Part shown: piece after piece, positions 7,551-16,724 of the stretch
Position numbering within the stretch: the stretch's first letter is position 1
Layout of the letters: each line of letters starts with the position of its first letter
From: Acidobacteriaceae bacterium
Lineage (GTDB): Bacteria > Acidobacteriota > Terriglobia > Terriglobales > Acidobacteriaceae
Reading direction: 5' to 3'
NCBI GenBank assembly: GCA_003139795.1
Contig: PLGM01000134.1
Coordinates: forward strand, 1 to 32,142
Length of the DNA stretch: 32,142 nt
The notes under the pieces: model-generated
The model's input: the letters and a program-made list of their open reading frames with translations, nothing else
Database searches by the model: none
What the model was told of the DNA's origin: nothing
Program-made: the position numbers and the translations under genes

Positions 7551-10500
7551 CTAAGGCAACAACTCCAGCACCGCTCCCTTGGGAGTAAATTCCTCCGTGC
7601 TGGCTCCGTTGAATGTGAAATACACGCTGTTGGCCGTCGAGGTCGAGGCGGACGAAGTCAGCGACGCCGCTCCTGCCGCTGAAGACGTGTTGTTAAACAC
7701 GGCGTCCATCAAGCTGAACTGGCTGGTTGTCGTACCTGCGTTATTACACACCAGTGCGTGAAAGACGGCAGATGTGGATGTGTCTGTGCTTGTATAAGTC
7801 CAGCTGGCAACCGTCGTTCCGCCCTTCACCGCCCCATTGGACACCGTGCCTCCAAGCATGATTTTGAACGTGTTGGTTGCCGAGCCTGCCATCCGGGCAG
7901 CCGCGCCCGTAAATCTCATGCACTTACCAGCCGCCAGAGTGATTCCCGTCCAGGTATTTAGTGGCTGGTCGCCGCTGTTTCCCTTCTCCGTGCTGCCCGC
8001 AGCCGACACGCCGACCGGCGAAGCAATCGCGCTGCCCGCCAGGTTAATCGCCGTTCGCTGCTGCACCCCGTCTGGAGTGATCCCTGTAACAAATTCCCCA
8101 TCGTTCGGCGTAGTGATGGGCACAACCAGGTTCTGATAGATCGGCACCACACTGAGCTGCGAAACCACCATGTCTTTGGGGTCGGACTTTGGCCCGTATG
8201 CATCCTGACAGACGATACTTGCGGGCCAGAATCCTACCGGCACATTGTATTCCCACGAGGTATTTGGAAGAAAGTATATCTGGAGCGTCCCAATCTTGCA
8301 CATGGGAGCAACAGCGCTGGCATCGGTTTCAATGTGCATCCTCACGTATGCGCCGGTCGCATACGCGAATTTCCTCGGCGTCCAGGTCTGTGAGGCATTG
8401 GCACCGCCCACCCTTCCTGAAATTGCGCAGTTGGCGGAAAGATAGGGAGAATAATGCGAGGCGCTGGTGCAAGTGGCGAGGCCGCCGCCCGATGCGAAAG
8501 GAACTCCAGACGCCATCGTCGTGCTGGATGGATTGACTCCCACGTAAGTCACAATTGCGAAGTTGTTAGCAGCCGATGGAACCACCTGAATCTGCCATGT
8601 AGTCGCGCTGGAACTGGCCGGTATCCAAGCCCTCAGTACTCTGTAAGCTGAATATCCTCCCGCAGTCGGAATGGCCATCGTCGGTTGCACGGATGCGGTG
8701 TAGATCGTCGCGCCGGATTGATTGTCAATCACGTTCACCACGTTCGCGGACTGGCGCCCGATCCACTGCAAAACCACGACCAGTTCATATTCGGTGCCTG
8801 GCGTGAGCGTCTGTGTCGTGATGTAAGCGCCGCTCGTCGCATCCGTGGACGAAATTAGAACAGCCTGCCCAGCCTTCGCGCCGGGAGAAGTTAGCGAAAG
8901 ATTGGACAATGTTACGTGGGCCGTGGTGCCGAGCTTGGTCCAGCCGCTTGCGCCTGAGACGAGAAAAAGCGGGTCAGAGGTCAGAGTCGGCGTTTTGTAC
9001 TGCTCGCTTCCATCCAAATTAAGCGCCTGCTGGCCGGAATAACTCGCCGCCGCAAGGTGTATCTGATTGCCAACCCCATTGTCTACGATGGCCGCACCCC
9101 ACCCTCCACCTGCCATGCTTATGTCTACGTTGCTGTTAACCGTGCTGGGGTCAAGGTAAATCATGCCTGACATGATGTTGGCGCCGGTCAGATGCAGTTG
9201 CGCTTGCCGGATGCGGAAGGCGAGTCCCGCATCCCTGCCGGTGGGGTCTGGGGGAATCCGCTCGAAGTGTCCTCCGGCCCAATTCAGAATCGGCGTCCCG
9301 TTGGTGCTGCTAAAGTCCACGCCGATAGCAACCTTCTCGATGTTCGACTCCGTAAAGTCAGTGTTAGCCTCGGACGTTTGGATGAATATACCCGTATTGT
9401 TGGGGTTGACGGTCCCATTGGAAACTGCGCCGCCATAAATGCTAATCCGGTTAAACCGCATCTCCCCAAAGACTGTGGTAGCTGTTCCTGGGACGTAAAG
9501 GCCATAAGAGTTAGCCGCGTTGACGCCAAACTGTATCCCCAAATCCTCGATGGTCGTCAGGTTGTTCTGGTACATCCGCAACATCCCCTTCGGATAGCTT
9601 ACGTTGTACGCGCCGCGCAGGGTAAGGCTGTTCAGATTGGTGCCGTTGAGAAGCGATTCGCCTGTTCCTATCTGCAGTAGCGGGGCATTCGATTGTGCAA
9701 TTGCGGCGTTCGTTGCGTCCTGAATGATGCTCATGTTGAGCGTCTGTCCGCGTAGGATGAACTTGTTGGTGTTGAAAGTCAGCGCCGCCTGGCTGGCAGT
9801 GGAAGGCCCAGGAAGGATGGAGCACATGTTGCCGGGAGACGGTGGTATTTCGATGCTTGCCCCGTTCGCATTGGCGGCTATCGCCTGGAAGGCCGATGTA
9901 TCATCCGTTCCGCTCCAACCGTTCGATGTGGGGTGGCCGTCGCAAAAGGCGCCCTTGGAACGTACGTCGAACCAATGCTGCCCCGAGCGAATAGTGTCCG
10001 ATGTCTTGGCAGCCGCCGCCACTTTATCTGCAACTTGGGTACCGCTCGCGCCGCCGCTGGAGAGGCCGGAGATATAGCCTGTTCCAGCGGGCCCGGCAGG
10101 GCTTGTAAGACCGGCAACAACCTCTGCGGTGGGGGCCGCGACGGGCTTGTATGTGTCGAGACTCCAGGTGCTTCCCGTGGGCTGGACACAGCCCCCGCCG
10201 GATGCCGTTTGCTTGAAGATGGAGTCGTAGATCGCCGTCGCGTAGCAAAAGGGCGTGGAGTAGGTCAGCGAGGTATCGACTACCTGGCAAGGACCACCGC
10301 CCTGAGCGCTCGTGACCGCACCGCTTGGGATCCCGCACGCGATCGGCTTTGGTGCAACCGGACCCCCAAAGGAGCCAAAGTTGACAGGCAGGGGGTTGCT
10401 CGCCAGGTTCGTAGGCTTGAACGCGATCGTGCCGGCGCCAATGTGGGTGCCAGTTCCGCCCACAGTCGTGCCGGCAGTGATCATGGTGGTCTGCGCACTA

Positions 10501-10559
10501 AGGACGGTTGCAGCAGCCAGGATGAAAGACGTGAGAAGCAGTGCGGGTTTGCGGCGCAT
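7551..10559 (-). CDS. Secreted beta-helix (pectate-lyase-3-like) protein
   Basis: The 1002-aa protein starts with a signal peptide (MRRKPALLLTSFILAAATVL, cleavage after SAQ), which decides the start at 10559; an 88-codon upstream in-frame extension lacks any such feature and covers the GH105-like remnant in another frame. Residues 196-230 carry the beta-helix entry motif WFDVRSKGAFCDG...GTDDTSAFQAI seen in pectate-lyase-3, GH55 and phage tailspike folds. About 235-600 is rich in N, G, T and hydrophobic short strands consistent with a right-handed beta-helix. The C-terminal 350 residues look like beta-sandwich modules (for instance LTPGTEYELVVVLQWIG). No catalytic residues can be assigned. It could be a polysaccharide lyase/hydrolase or a surface structural protein. 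Its place beside the polysaccharide operon favours a role on a glycan. Confidence 0.75.
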   Translation of the reverse strand: MRRKPALLLTSFILAAATVLSAQTTMITAGTTVGGTGTHIGAGTIAFKPTNLASNPLPVNFGSFGGPVAPKPIACGIPSGAVTSAQGGGPCQVVDTSLTYSTPFCYATAIYDSIFKQTASGGGCVQPTGSTWSLDTYKPVAAPTAEVVAGLTSPAGPAGTGYISGLSSGGASGTQVADKVAAAAKTSDTIRSGQHWFDVRSKGAFCDGHPTSNGWSGTDDTSAFQAIAANANGASIEIPPSPGNMCSILPGPSTASQAALTFNTNKFILRGQTLNMSIIQDATNAAIAQSNAPLLQIGTGESLLNGTNLNSLTLRGAYNVSYPKGMLRMYQNNLTTIEDLGIQFGVNAANSYGLYVPGTATTVFGEMRFNRISIYGGAVSNGTVNPNNTGIFIQTSEANTDFTESNIEKVAIGVDFSSTNGTPILNWAGGHFERIPPDPTGRDAGLAFRIRQAQLHLTGANIMSGMIYLDPSTVNSNVDISMAGGGWGAAIVDNGVGNQIHLAAASYSGQQALNLDGSEQYKTPTLTSDPLFLVSGASGWTKLGTTAHVTLSNLSLTSPGAKAGQAVLISSTDATSGAYITTQTLTPGTEYELVVVLQWIGRQSANVVNVIDNQSGATIYTASVQPTMAIPTAGGYSAYRVLRAWIPASSSATTWQIQVVPSAANNFAIVTYVGVNPSSTTMASGVPFASGGGLATCTSASHYSPYLSANCAISGRVGGANASQTWTPRKFAYATGAYVRMHIETDASAVAPMCKIGTLQIYFLPNTSWEYNVPVGFWPASIVCQDAYGPKSDPKDMVVSQLSVVPIYQNLVVPITTPNDGEFVTGITPDGVQQRTAINLAGSAIASPVGVSAAGSTEKGNSGDQPLNTWTGITLAAGKCMRFTGAAARMAGSATNTFKIMLGGTVSNGAVKGGTTVASWTYTSTDTSTSAVFHALVCNNAGTTTSQFSLMDAVFNNTSSAAGAASLTSSASTSTANSVYFTFNGASTEEFTPKGAVLELLP

Positions 10560-10739
10560 AGGATTCAGGTGCCTCGGCGGTGAAGATGGCTGACCATGTG
10601 GTGTTTGTGGAAGACGGCTGGAGAGAGTACGCTTACTCGGCGCCGAACCCCCCGAATGGGCTTGCCTGAGGAACTGCCCCAAAGGACGGTCGTGCATGTA
10701 GCGTGAGGATTGTCCGTGGAGCCTGAAGTCGAATCGATG

Positions 10740-10963
10740 ATAACCCGAGGGATGGTCAGGACACCACAGTTGCGGAAGATAGGACCAGACAGCGAGTAGC
10801 CGCTGTTGCTCAGGTCGTCCCACTTGCAGTGAAAAGAAACCTGCCGTCCGATTGCATCCGCGCGCTTCTGGCGGTTGAACCAGGCGTCCAGCAGAACCGT
10901 TCTGCCGCTGAACCAGGCGATCAAGGGCGCGCTCCCAATCGGCTCACAAACAACTGTAACCAT
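10740..10963 (-). pseudogene. Remnant of a GH105/GH88-like glycoside hydrolase C-terminal region
   Basis: The minus strand from about 10924 to 10760 encodes a stretch (GRTVLLDAWFNRQKRADA, then FHCKWDDLSNSGYSL and FRNCGV) that resembles the C-terminal domain of acidobacterial unsaturated rhamnogalacturonyl hydrolases, as I recall the family (LLDAWFNSQ...FHYKWDD.SNSGYS..G..F...G). The similarity is lost after about 60 residues, the catalytic barrel is missing, and the 132-codon ORF continues into unrelated sequence. It therefore looks like the leftover of a deleted gene in the 506-bp gap between the beta-helix and glycosidase genes. The rest of the gap, 10964-11065, shows nothing besides the ribosome binding site of the next gene. 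Confidence 0.5.
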
Positions 10964-11071
10964 TCCGCCGCTCGCCGGACAACTCTTTGACTCTTTCGTG
11001 AAGGGGCTTGCCTCGGTCTACAATCCTATGGCAGACGCCAGGCAGCATGAGATTCCATTGAGGAGATGCTC

Positions 11072-13678
11072 GTGTCGATCGCAGATTGTATGCTCCGCGC
11101 AGCCAGGCTCGGACTTCTTCTTGGAGTCGCCGCCAGCCTGTCCTTGACGGCAGCGCGCAGTTCCGCGCAACAGAACGCGCCGGAGCCAGGCGACGATACG
11201 CGGCTCACGCTTGACACCCAGGCCGTTGCGCCGCTGCGCTTCATCGCCGCCCATGGCCGCCGTGCTCTGGTCGATGGCTACGCCGCGGATGGCCTTGAAG
11301 TATGGGTCTATCCGTTTCAGATTCTTAGCGGCTACCGGGTCGCGTTCCGCTCGCATGGCGCCACCACGCCCATCCGCGGCGAAGAAATCCTCAGCCGCGT
11401 CACCTACCAGCCGGACTCGATCACCCGCACCTATCTTGGGCCGGACTTCATGGTCCGCGAAGAGCTCTTCGTTCCGCTGGACGAGCCCGGCGCAATTCTG
11501 ACCTACCGGGTCGAGAGCGGACACGCGATCGAGATCGATGTGCACGCGACGCCCGTGCTCGACCTGATGTGGCCGGGAGCGCTGGGCGGCCAGAGCGTCG
11601 CATGGAATCCTTCGCTCTCCGCCTTCGTGCTGTCGGAGCCGGCAGATGGCTATAGCGCGGTTGCGGGCTCCGAAGAGATCGTGGCTCACGACGACATCGC
11701 CAACAGCACCGCGGGCGGCGAGAGTTCTACCACCCTTGGCTTTTCCCTTCGCCCAGACAGCTCCGGTGTTGCCCGAGTCTTCGTCGCGTTGAACCCGCCC
11801 CATGCCGGCGATCCCGGCGCGCTGTTCCGGCAGTTGATCCGCGACCGGCAGGCTCTCGAAGCGAAGGCCGCGGCGCATCTCAAAGATTTTCAGGACGCAT
11901 CGTTGCGCGTGCAAACGCCCGAACCGCAAGTCAATCAGGCCATCGCGTGGGCTGAGATTGCGCTGGATCAGGCCTGGGTGTGCAATCCCGATCTGGGCTG
12001 CGGCTTCGTTGCCGGATACGGACCCTCGCGCGGCGCGCGGCGGCCCCAATACGACTGGTTCTTCGCCGGCGATGGAATGGTGGCCGCGGATGCCGCCGTC
12101 GCCTTGAGCGACAACATGCTTGCCCGCCAGGAGCTCGAGTTCATTCTCCGCTATCGGGATCGCAAGACGGGAATGATCTGGCATGAACTCTCTCAGAGCG
12201 CCGGATTGATCGACTGGGCCGGCAAGTTTCCCTACATGTTTGTCCATGTGGACATCACCTTCCAATTTCTCTCCACGGTCGAGCGCTACGTCTCAGCGAG
12301 TGGAGACCTGGCCTTTGCGCGCGAGCACTGGGAGGCGCTCGATGCCGCATATCGCTACTGCCGGTCTCTCATCGATCCGGCAACCGGATTGCCGCGCATT
12401 CCCGCCGGCAAGGAAGGCGGCGATGAACAGGACCGCATCTCCGACGACCTCGGCCTATCCACCGGTTGGGTGCAGACTGCTCGGGCGTTTGCGCATCTGG
12501 CCGCGCTCGCCGGCCACACAGATCTGGCCGATGAGGCGGCGCGCGCAAGTCGTCTCGCCGCCGCCGCGATTCCGATTCGCTATTGGAATGCGCGCCAATC
12601 GTTCTGGGTGAGCGGCCACACGCCTTCGGGCCAGGACGCGCCCGAGCAGCGCAGTGGTCCAGGTGAGGCGCTCACTCTGCACCTCTTCAACGATGAGCAG
12701 GAAGCGACTGTGCTCGACCAGCTTGCTTCGTCTTCCTTCCAAACCGATTGGGGCACACGCAGCGTGGGCGCAGGCTCGGCCGGCTACGATCCAGGCTCCT
12801 ACGCCAAGGGCAGCGTGTGGGCTGTGGGGACAGCGTCGCTTGCCCAGGCCTTCTGGTCGGAGCATCGTCCCGTAACCGCGCTGGGCCTGTGGCGAGCCCT
12901 GCTGCCGTGGTCCTCGCTCGATTCTCTGGGCCACATGGATGAGGTGCTGGCAGGCAACGTCTACCGTCCGCAAGCTGAGTCCGTTCCCGAACAGACGTGG
13001 TCGTCCGCGGGCTTCCTTGATGCAACCATTCACGGGCTGCTCGGGCTCAACGTGGACTCCGTCGCCAACCGCATCGAATTCGCTCCGCGCCTGCCGGCTG
13101 CATGGGGAAGCGTTTCGCTCGAACACATCAGGCTGTCCAACGCGTCTGTCGCTCTCGCGTTACGGCGCACACCACGCGGGCTCACGCTCACGATCGACAA
13201 CTCCGGCGCGCCCTTCCAGCTCGCATTCGCTCCGGAGATTCCTCTCGGCGCCCGCATCGAGGGCGCGGAGCTGGAGCATCGACCGATCTCGGCGGCATTG
13301 GAAGACCATCCGCAGGAGAGTGTTGCCAAGGTGCTGCTGGACGCTCCGCACGGAAAAAGCGAAATGCACATCGACTGGCAGGGAGGAGTCTCCGTGATTG
13401 CGGAGTCGCCGCCGCTGCTGACGGGAAGGCCCTCCAGCGGCGTTCACGTGATCGGCGTCGAGCTCGAGGGAAGCGTCCTGACTATTGCGGCCGATGTGCC
13501 CTCGGACCGCGAGTCGCGCCTTCAGCTCCAGACCGGATGGGCAGTTGTGAAGGCCGAGGGCGCGGTTGCGCGGCCGGTTGCCGAAGGGCTCGTGGAGTTG
13601 ACGTTTGCGGCCACGCCGGATGCTGCCCCCTCTGTGCCCTATCGCCGCGCCCGAGCCGTTGTGCAACTGATGCGATGA
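11072..13678 (+). CDS. Secreted (alpha/alpha)6-barrel glycoside hydrolase, glycogen-debranching-like
   Basis: The product (868 aa) starts with a signal peptide (LLLGVAASLSLTAARSSAQQ) and is exported. An N-terminal beta-sandwich (about 45-270) is followed by a six-hairpin barrel from about 290 to 690. Motifs include YDWFFAGDGMVAADAA (about 330-345), HVDITFQFL and ISDDLGLSTGWVQTARAF, and the C-terminal end of the barrel is followed by beta domains (GLTLTIDNSG and repeats of that type). This layout is that of amylo-alpha-1,6-glucosidase/GH15-GH78-like enzymes; the exact substrate is open. GAGGAG ends directly at an ATG (11066) but sits 6 bases before the in-frame GTG at 11072, so I chose the GTG. 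A third candidate ATG lies at 11090. Confidence 0.8.
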   Translation: MSIADCMLRAARLGLLLGVAASLSLTAARSSAQQNAPEPGDDTRLTLDTQAVAPLRFIAAHGRRALVDGYAADGLEVWVYPFQILSGYRVAFRSHGATTPIRGEEILSRVTYQPDSITRTYLGPDFMVREELFVPLDEPGAILTYRVESGHAIEIDVHATPVLDLMWPGALGGQSVAWNPSLSAFVLSEPADGYSAVAGSEEIVAHDDIANSTAGGESSTTLGFSLRPDSSGVARVFVALNPPHAGDPGALFRQLIRDRQALEAKAAAHLKDFQDASLRVQTPEPQVNQAIAWAEIALDQAWVCNPDLGCGFVAGYGPSRGARRPQYDWFFAGDGMVAADAAVALSDNMLARQELEFILRYRDRKTGMIWHELSQSAGLIDWAGKFPYMFVHVDITFQFLSTVERYVSASGDLAFAREHWEALDAAYRYCRSLIDPATGLPRIPAGKEGGDEQDRISDDLGLSTGWVQTARAFAHLAALAGHTDLADEAARASRLAAAAIPIRYWNARQSFWVSGHTPSGQDAPEQRSGPGEALTLHLFNDEQEATVLDQLASSSFQTDWGTRSVGAGSAGYDPGSYAKGSVWAVGTASLAQAFWSEHRPVTALGLWRALLPWSSLDSLGHMDEVLAGNVYRPQAESVPEQTWSSAGFLDATIHGLLGLNVDSVANRIEFAPRLPAAWGSVSLEHIRLSNASVALALRRTPRGLTLTIDNSGAPFQLAFAPEIPLGARIEGAELEHRPISAALEDHPQESVAKVLLDAPHGKSEMHIDWQGGVSVIAESPPLLTGRPSSGVHVIGVELEGSVLTIAADVPSDRESRLQLQTGWAVVKAEGAVARPVAEGLVELTFAATPDAAPSVPYRRARAVVQLMR

Positions 13679-13811
13679 AACGGGGCCCGCAGCCGTCGCC
13701 GGCGGCCTCTTTGCCGTAGCGCATAATAATCAGTTGAAGAGATCGCCTTGCAGGACCCTGGTCATGGCCACCGGCAGCCAACCCTGCGGAACGAGAGCAA
13801 CGGAAAGCCGG

Positions 13812-15389
13812 ATGAGCACTCCCAGCAACGCGCGCCGCCTTACGGAAGCGGAAGAGAGCCAGTGGACGCCGGCGGCGAATCCGTGGGTGATCGCCGCCTC
13901 GGTCATGCTAGCCACCTTCATGGTGGTGCTTGACTCCTCGGTCGCCAACGTCGCATTGCCGCACATTGCGGGCAATCTCTCGGCTTCCACGGATGAATCG
14001 ACGTGGGTTCTGACCAGTTATCTGGTCTCCAATGCCATCATGCTGCCCACCGCGGGATGGATTGCGCGGCGCATCGGACGCAAGCGCCTGCTCATCGTTT
14101 CCATCCTGATCTTTACGGCCGCCTCGCTGCTCTGCGGAATGGCGGTCAGTATGCCGATGCTGATTGTGGCCCGGGTTCTGCAGGGCGTGGGCGGGGGCGG
14201 CATGCAGCCCCTGGCGCAGTCCATCCTTCTGGAGAGCTTTCCGCCCCGGCAGCACGGCACGGCCATGGCCGCCTTCGGCATCGGGGTGGTGGTGGCCCCG
14301 GTGATCGGACCAACCCTGGGCGGATGGATTACCGACAGCTACTCCTGGCGCTGGATCTTCTACATCAATCTTCCCATCGGCGTGCTGGCCCTGTTCATGG
14401 TCAACCTGTTTGTCGAAGATCCTCCTTACCTGCGCAAGGCCTTTCGAGGAGCCATAGACTATCTCGGTTTCGGCTTGATGGCTCTTTGGCTGGGTACGTT
14501 GCAGTTAATGCTCGACAAGGGGCAGGAGGCGGACTGGTTCTCGACTCCTTGGATACGATGGACAGCAGCGATCTCGGCGATTGCGCTTGTGGGTTTCATC
14601 TTTCGCGAACTTACAAATCGAGATCCGATCGTGCAACTGCGTGTGCTCCTGGACCGCAACTTCGGCGTGGGAACGCTGATTACCGGTATTTACGGTTTTG
14701 TCCTCTATGGCGCTACAGCCATGCTGCCGTTGTTTCTGCAGACCTTGCTGGGGTATTCGGCGCTGCAGAGCGGTCTGACCGTGAGTCCGCGCGGCATCGG
14801 CTCCATGGTTTCCATGATTGCGGTGGGAGTCCTGGTCCGGTACATCGACGGCCGTGTGCTGATGGCCTTTGGGTTCGCCCTGCTGGGCTATTCGACCTGG
14901 ATGCTGGGCCACATCAATCTCGAGATCGGCATGGCCTCGGTCGTCCTGCCCAATGTCGGCAATGGTTTCGCCATGGGCTTCATCTTCATTCCGCTGACCA
15001 CCATGACCCTGAGCCGGCTGCGCAAGCAGGAGATCGGCAATGCGGCCGGCATCTACAACCTGATGCGGAACATTGGAGGCAGCATCGGCATCGCCACCGT
15101 CACCACTCTCCTGGTGCGCGGCTCCCAGACCCATCAGAGTTACCTGGCGGCCGACGCCGGGGCCGGAAATCCCGTCGTGGGCGGGTTACTCCACGGCCTG
15201 CAGGCAAAATTGTTTGCCGCCGGCGCGGACGCCTACACCGCTCATCAAATGGCGCTGGGGGCCATTTACCGGAGCGTTCAGCAGCAGGCAGCTCTGCTGG
15301 CCTATGCGGACATCTTCCGTCTGCTGGCATTCCTTTCGCTGCTCTGCATCCCGATGGTCATGCTTTTTGAGCGCATGAAGAAGCATTAG
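13812..15389 (+). CDS. MFS transporter, DHA2 family (EmrB/QacA type), 14 TM
   Basis: The 525-aa inner-membrane drug/proton antiporter-like protein has about 14 hydrophobic segments. Motif D1 is LDSSVANVALPHIAG, motif A is GWIARRIGRKR, and motif C is GPTLGGWITDSYSWRWIFY, the signature of DHA2 multidrug exporters. Partner genes of the EmrA (membrane fusion) or TolC type are not seen nearby. The ATG at 13812 follows GGAAAGCC and precedes STPSNARRL, and the first TM begins about 25 residues later; upstream in-frame starts (TTG 13734, ATG 13764) add residues unlike an N-terminus of this family. Its TAG stop overlaps the TAA of the convergent phosphatase gene in the tetranucleotide TTAG (15386-15389). 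Substrate unknown. Confidence 0.9.
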   Translation: MSTPSNARRLTEAEESQWTPAANPWVIAASVMLATFMVVLDSSVANVALPHIAGNLSASTDESTWVLTSYLVSNAIMLPTAGWIARRIGRKRLLIVSILIFTAASLLCGMAVSMPMLIVARVLQGVGGGGMQPLAQSILLESFPPRQHGTAMAAFGIGVVVAPVIGPTLGGWITDSYSWRWIFYINLPIGVLALFMVNLFVEDPPYLRKAFRGAIDYLGFGLMALWLGTLQLMLDKGQEADWFSTPWIRWTAAISAIALVGFIFRELTNRDPIVQLRVLLDRNFGVGTLITGIYGFVLYGATAMLPLFLQTLLGYSALQSGLTVSPRGIGSMVSMIAVGVLVRYIDGRVLMAFGFALLGYSTWMLGHINLEIGMASVVLPNVGNGFAMGFIFIPLTTMTLSRLRKQEIGNAAGIYNLMRNIGGSIGIATVTTLLVRGSQTHQSYLAADAGAGNPVVGGLLHGLQAKLFAAGADAYTAHQMALGAIYRSVQQQAALLAYADIFRLLAFLSLLCIPMVMLFERMKKH

Positions 15390-16141
15390 CCCTCAGCGCG
15401 CACCAGCAGGCAAGTGATGTTGTCGTGGCCGCCGGCTTTCTTCGCGGCTTCCACCAGGCGGCTGCACAGGCCGTCGAGGGCAAGATCGACGCCCAGCATG
15501 GATTCAATCAGCGCATCGCAGAGCTCGCGCGTGAGTCCGTCGGAGCAGAGCAGGAACAGGTCGCCGGGCTCGGCTTCCAGCGCGAAGATATCCGGCGTGA
15601 CGCAGCTCTGAGTGCCGAGCGCGCGGGTGATCACGTTCCTGAGCGGTGAGCGCAGCGCCTCCGAGTGGGTCATGCGGCCCAGCCTCACCTGCTCCTCCAC
15701 CAGCGAGTGGTCCAGCGTGAGCTGCTCCAGCCGCCGGTTGCGCAACCGGTAACAGCGGCTGTCGCCGATGTTCAGCACCCACACGTGGCGCTCCTCCACC
15801 ACCAGGCCCACCAGCGTGGTGCCCATTCCGCTGAGCTTGTAGTTGCGCTCGGAGCGGGAGAAGATGGCCTCGTTGGCGGCGCGGACGGCCTCCTCGGCCA
15901 ACCCCGGCATTTGCGGCGCGACGGCCCCGCTCTCGCCCCCGGCGCGGCGGCTGAGCTGGCGCAGCATCTCGTCCACCCCAATGGAGCTGGCGATCTCCCC
16001 GGCCGCGGCGCCGCCCATCCCGTCGCAGACCAGGTAGACCCCGTGCTCGACGGAGAAACCGAATGCATCTTCGTTGGAAGGGCGTTTTCGGCCGCGGTCG
16101 GTAACCGCCGCAGCCGTATAGTGGACGACGGCCGTGGTCAA
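15386..16141 (-). CDS. PP2C-family serine/threonine protein phosphatase
   Basis: The 251-aa cytoplasmic phosphatase dephosphorylates Ser/Thr residues using two metal ions. PP2C motifs appear in order: RGRKRPSNEDAF, VYLVCDGMGGAAAGE, GMGTTLV, VLNIGDSRCYRLR, LTLDHSLVEEQV, LFLLCSDGLTREL and GGHDNITCLLV. The metal-binding aspartates in these motifs are intact. The domain starts at the very N-terminus, so the long in-frame extension back to 16552 is not believed. I chose the TTG at 16141 (TTG ACC ACG), preceded by GGGAG 8 bases away; an ATG further upstream adds a non-conserved leader. No Ser/Thr kinase gene is adjacent, so the target is unknown. Soluble, without signal peptide or TM. Confidence 0.9.
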   Translation of the reverse strand: MTTAVVHYTAAAVTDRGRKRPSNEDAFGFSVEHGVYLVCDGMGGAAAGEIASSIGVDEMLRQLSRRAGGESGAVAPQMPGLAEEAVRAANEAIFSRSERNYKLSGMGTTLVGLVVEERHVWVLNIGDSRCYRLRNRRLEQLTLDHSLVEEQVRLGRMTHSEALRSPLRNVITRALGTQSCVTPDIFALEAEPGDLFLLCSDGLTRELCDALIESMLGVDLALDGLCSRLVEAAKKAGGHDNITCLLVRAEG

Positions 16142-16724
16142 GAAAAGTCTCCCATCGCCCAGTCTACACGGGCCGGCGAACGCCGTGAACCGGATCGTTA
16201 CTGCTCGCGCACCGCGGCCGTGTCTTTGCATTGCGCGACGCAAAGATTCGGAAGACCCCGCCCTGGCAGACGGTTTTTTTATTTGTGACTGGATCGGCAG
16301 CGACTTCCCACCGCGCAACGCCCCACAATTCCGACTGGAGGATGCACATGCCGATTTTGCCCTATTCAAAATGGGCAATCCAAAGCCCCTTGCAGAGAGA
16401 GCACGAGGAAACGTCGCGAAGATGGAGTGAGAGCGCGTGCAGATATTGAAATACGGGAATTTATAGCGGTTCTCCAGTTGCTGCAGAGCAAAGCCTATGC
16501 AACTGAGTGGCTTTTTCTCTCCAAGGCCCCCAGCCATGCCCAGGGGGCACACACTTCGTCACTGGAGTGGAAGTAAAAGCCACCTTGTATGGGGCCAGAA
16601 ACGCCACACAAACGGGAGAACCGCTCGAAACACAGAAAGCTTGCCTGCCGCTGGGGCTCGCGTGGAAGCTATTCAAATCTAAAAGGGGCACAACGCAAGG
16701 GAGGTTTAGAAGTGTCCCGGGTTG
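16142..16724. other. Intergenic region upstream of the phosphatase gene
   Basis: Nothing that looks like a gene was found. Two hairpins stand out. TCTTTGC/GCAAAGA (16223-16246, 7-bp stem, 10-base loop) lies about 82-105 bp before the phosphatase start. GCCCCC/GGGGGC (16526-16548, 6-bp stem, 11-base loop) lies further out. The first could be an operator for the phosphatase; neither has a T run placed like a terminator. Short ORFs here have no ribosome binding sites. Confidence 0.35.

Noticed and set aside
10560-10823. 88-codon N-terminal extension of the beta-helix gene
   Set aside because: It precedes a good signal peptide at 10559 and overlaps the GH105-like remnant in another frame.
11018-12265. 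415-codon minus-strand ORF
   Set aside because: It is antisense to the glycosidase with signal peptide and recognisable barrel motifs, and has no family features.
14003-15370. 455-codon plus-strand ORF inside the MFS gene
   Set aside because: Alternate frame of a clear 14-TM transporter; its own sequence is Arg/Gly/His-rich without hydrophobic segments.
16142-16552. N-terminal extension of the PP2C gene
   Set aside because: PP2C motif 1 starts immediately after the TTG at 16141, and the extension shows no conserved pattern.
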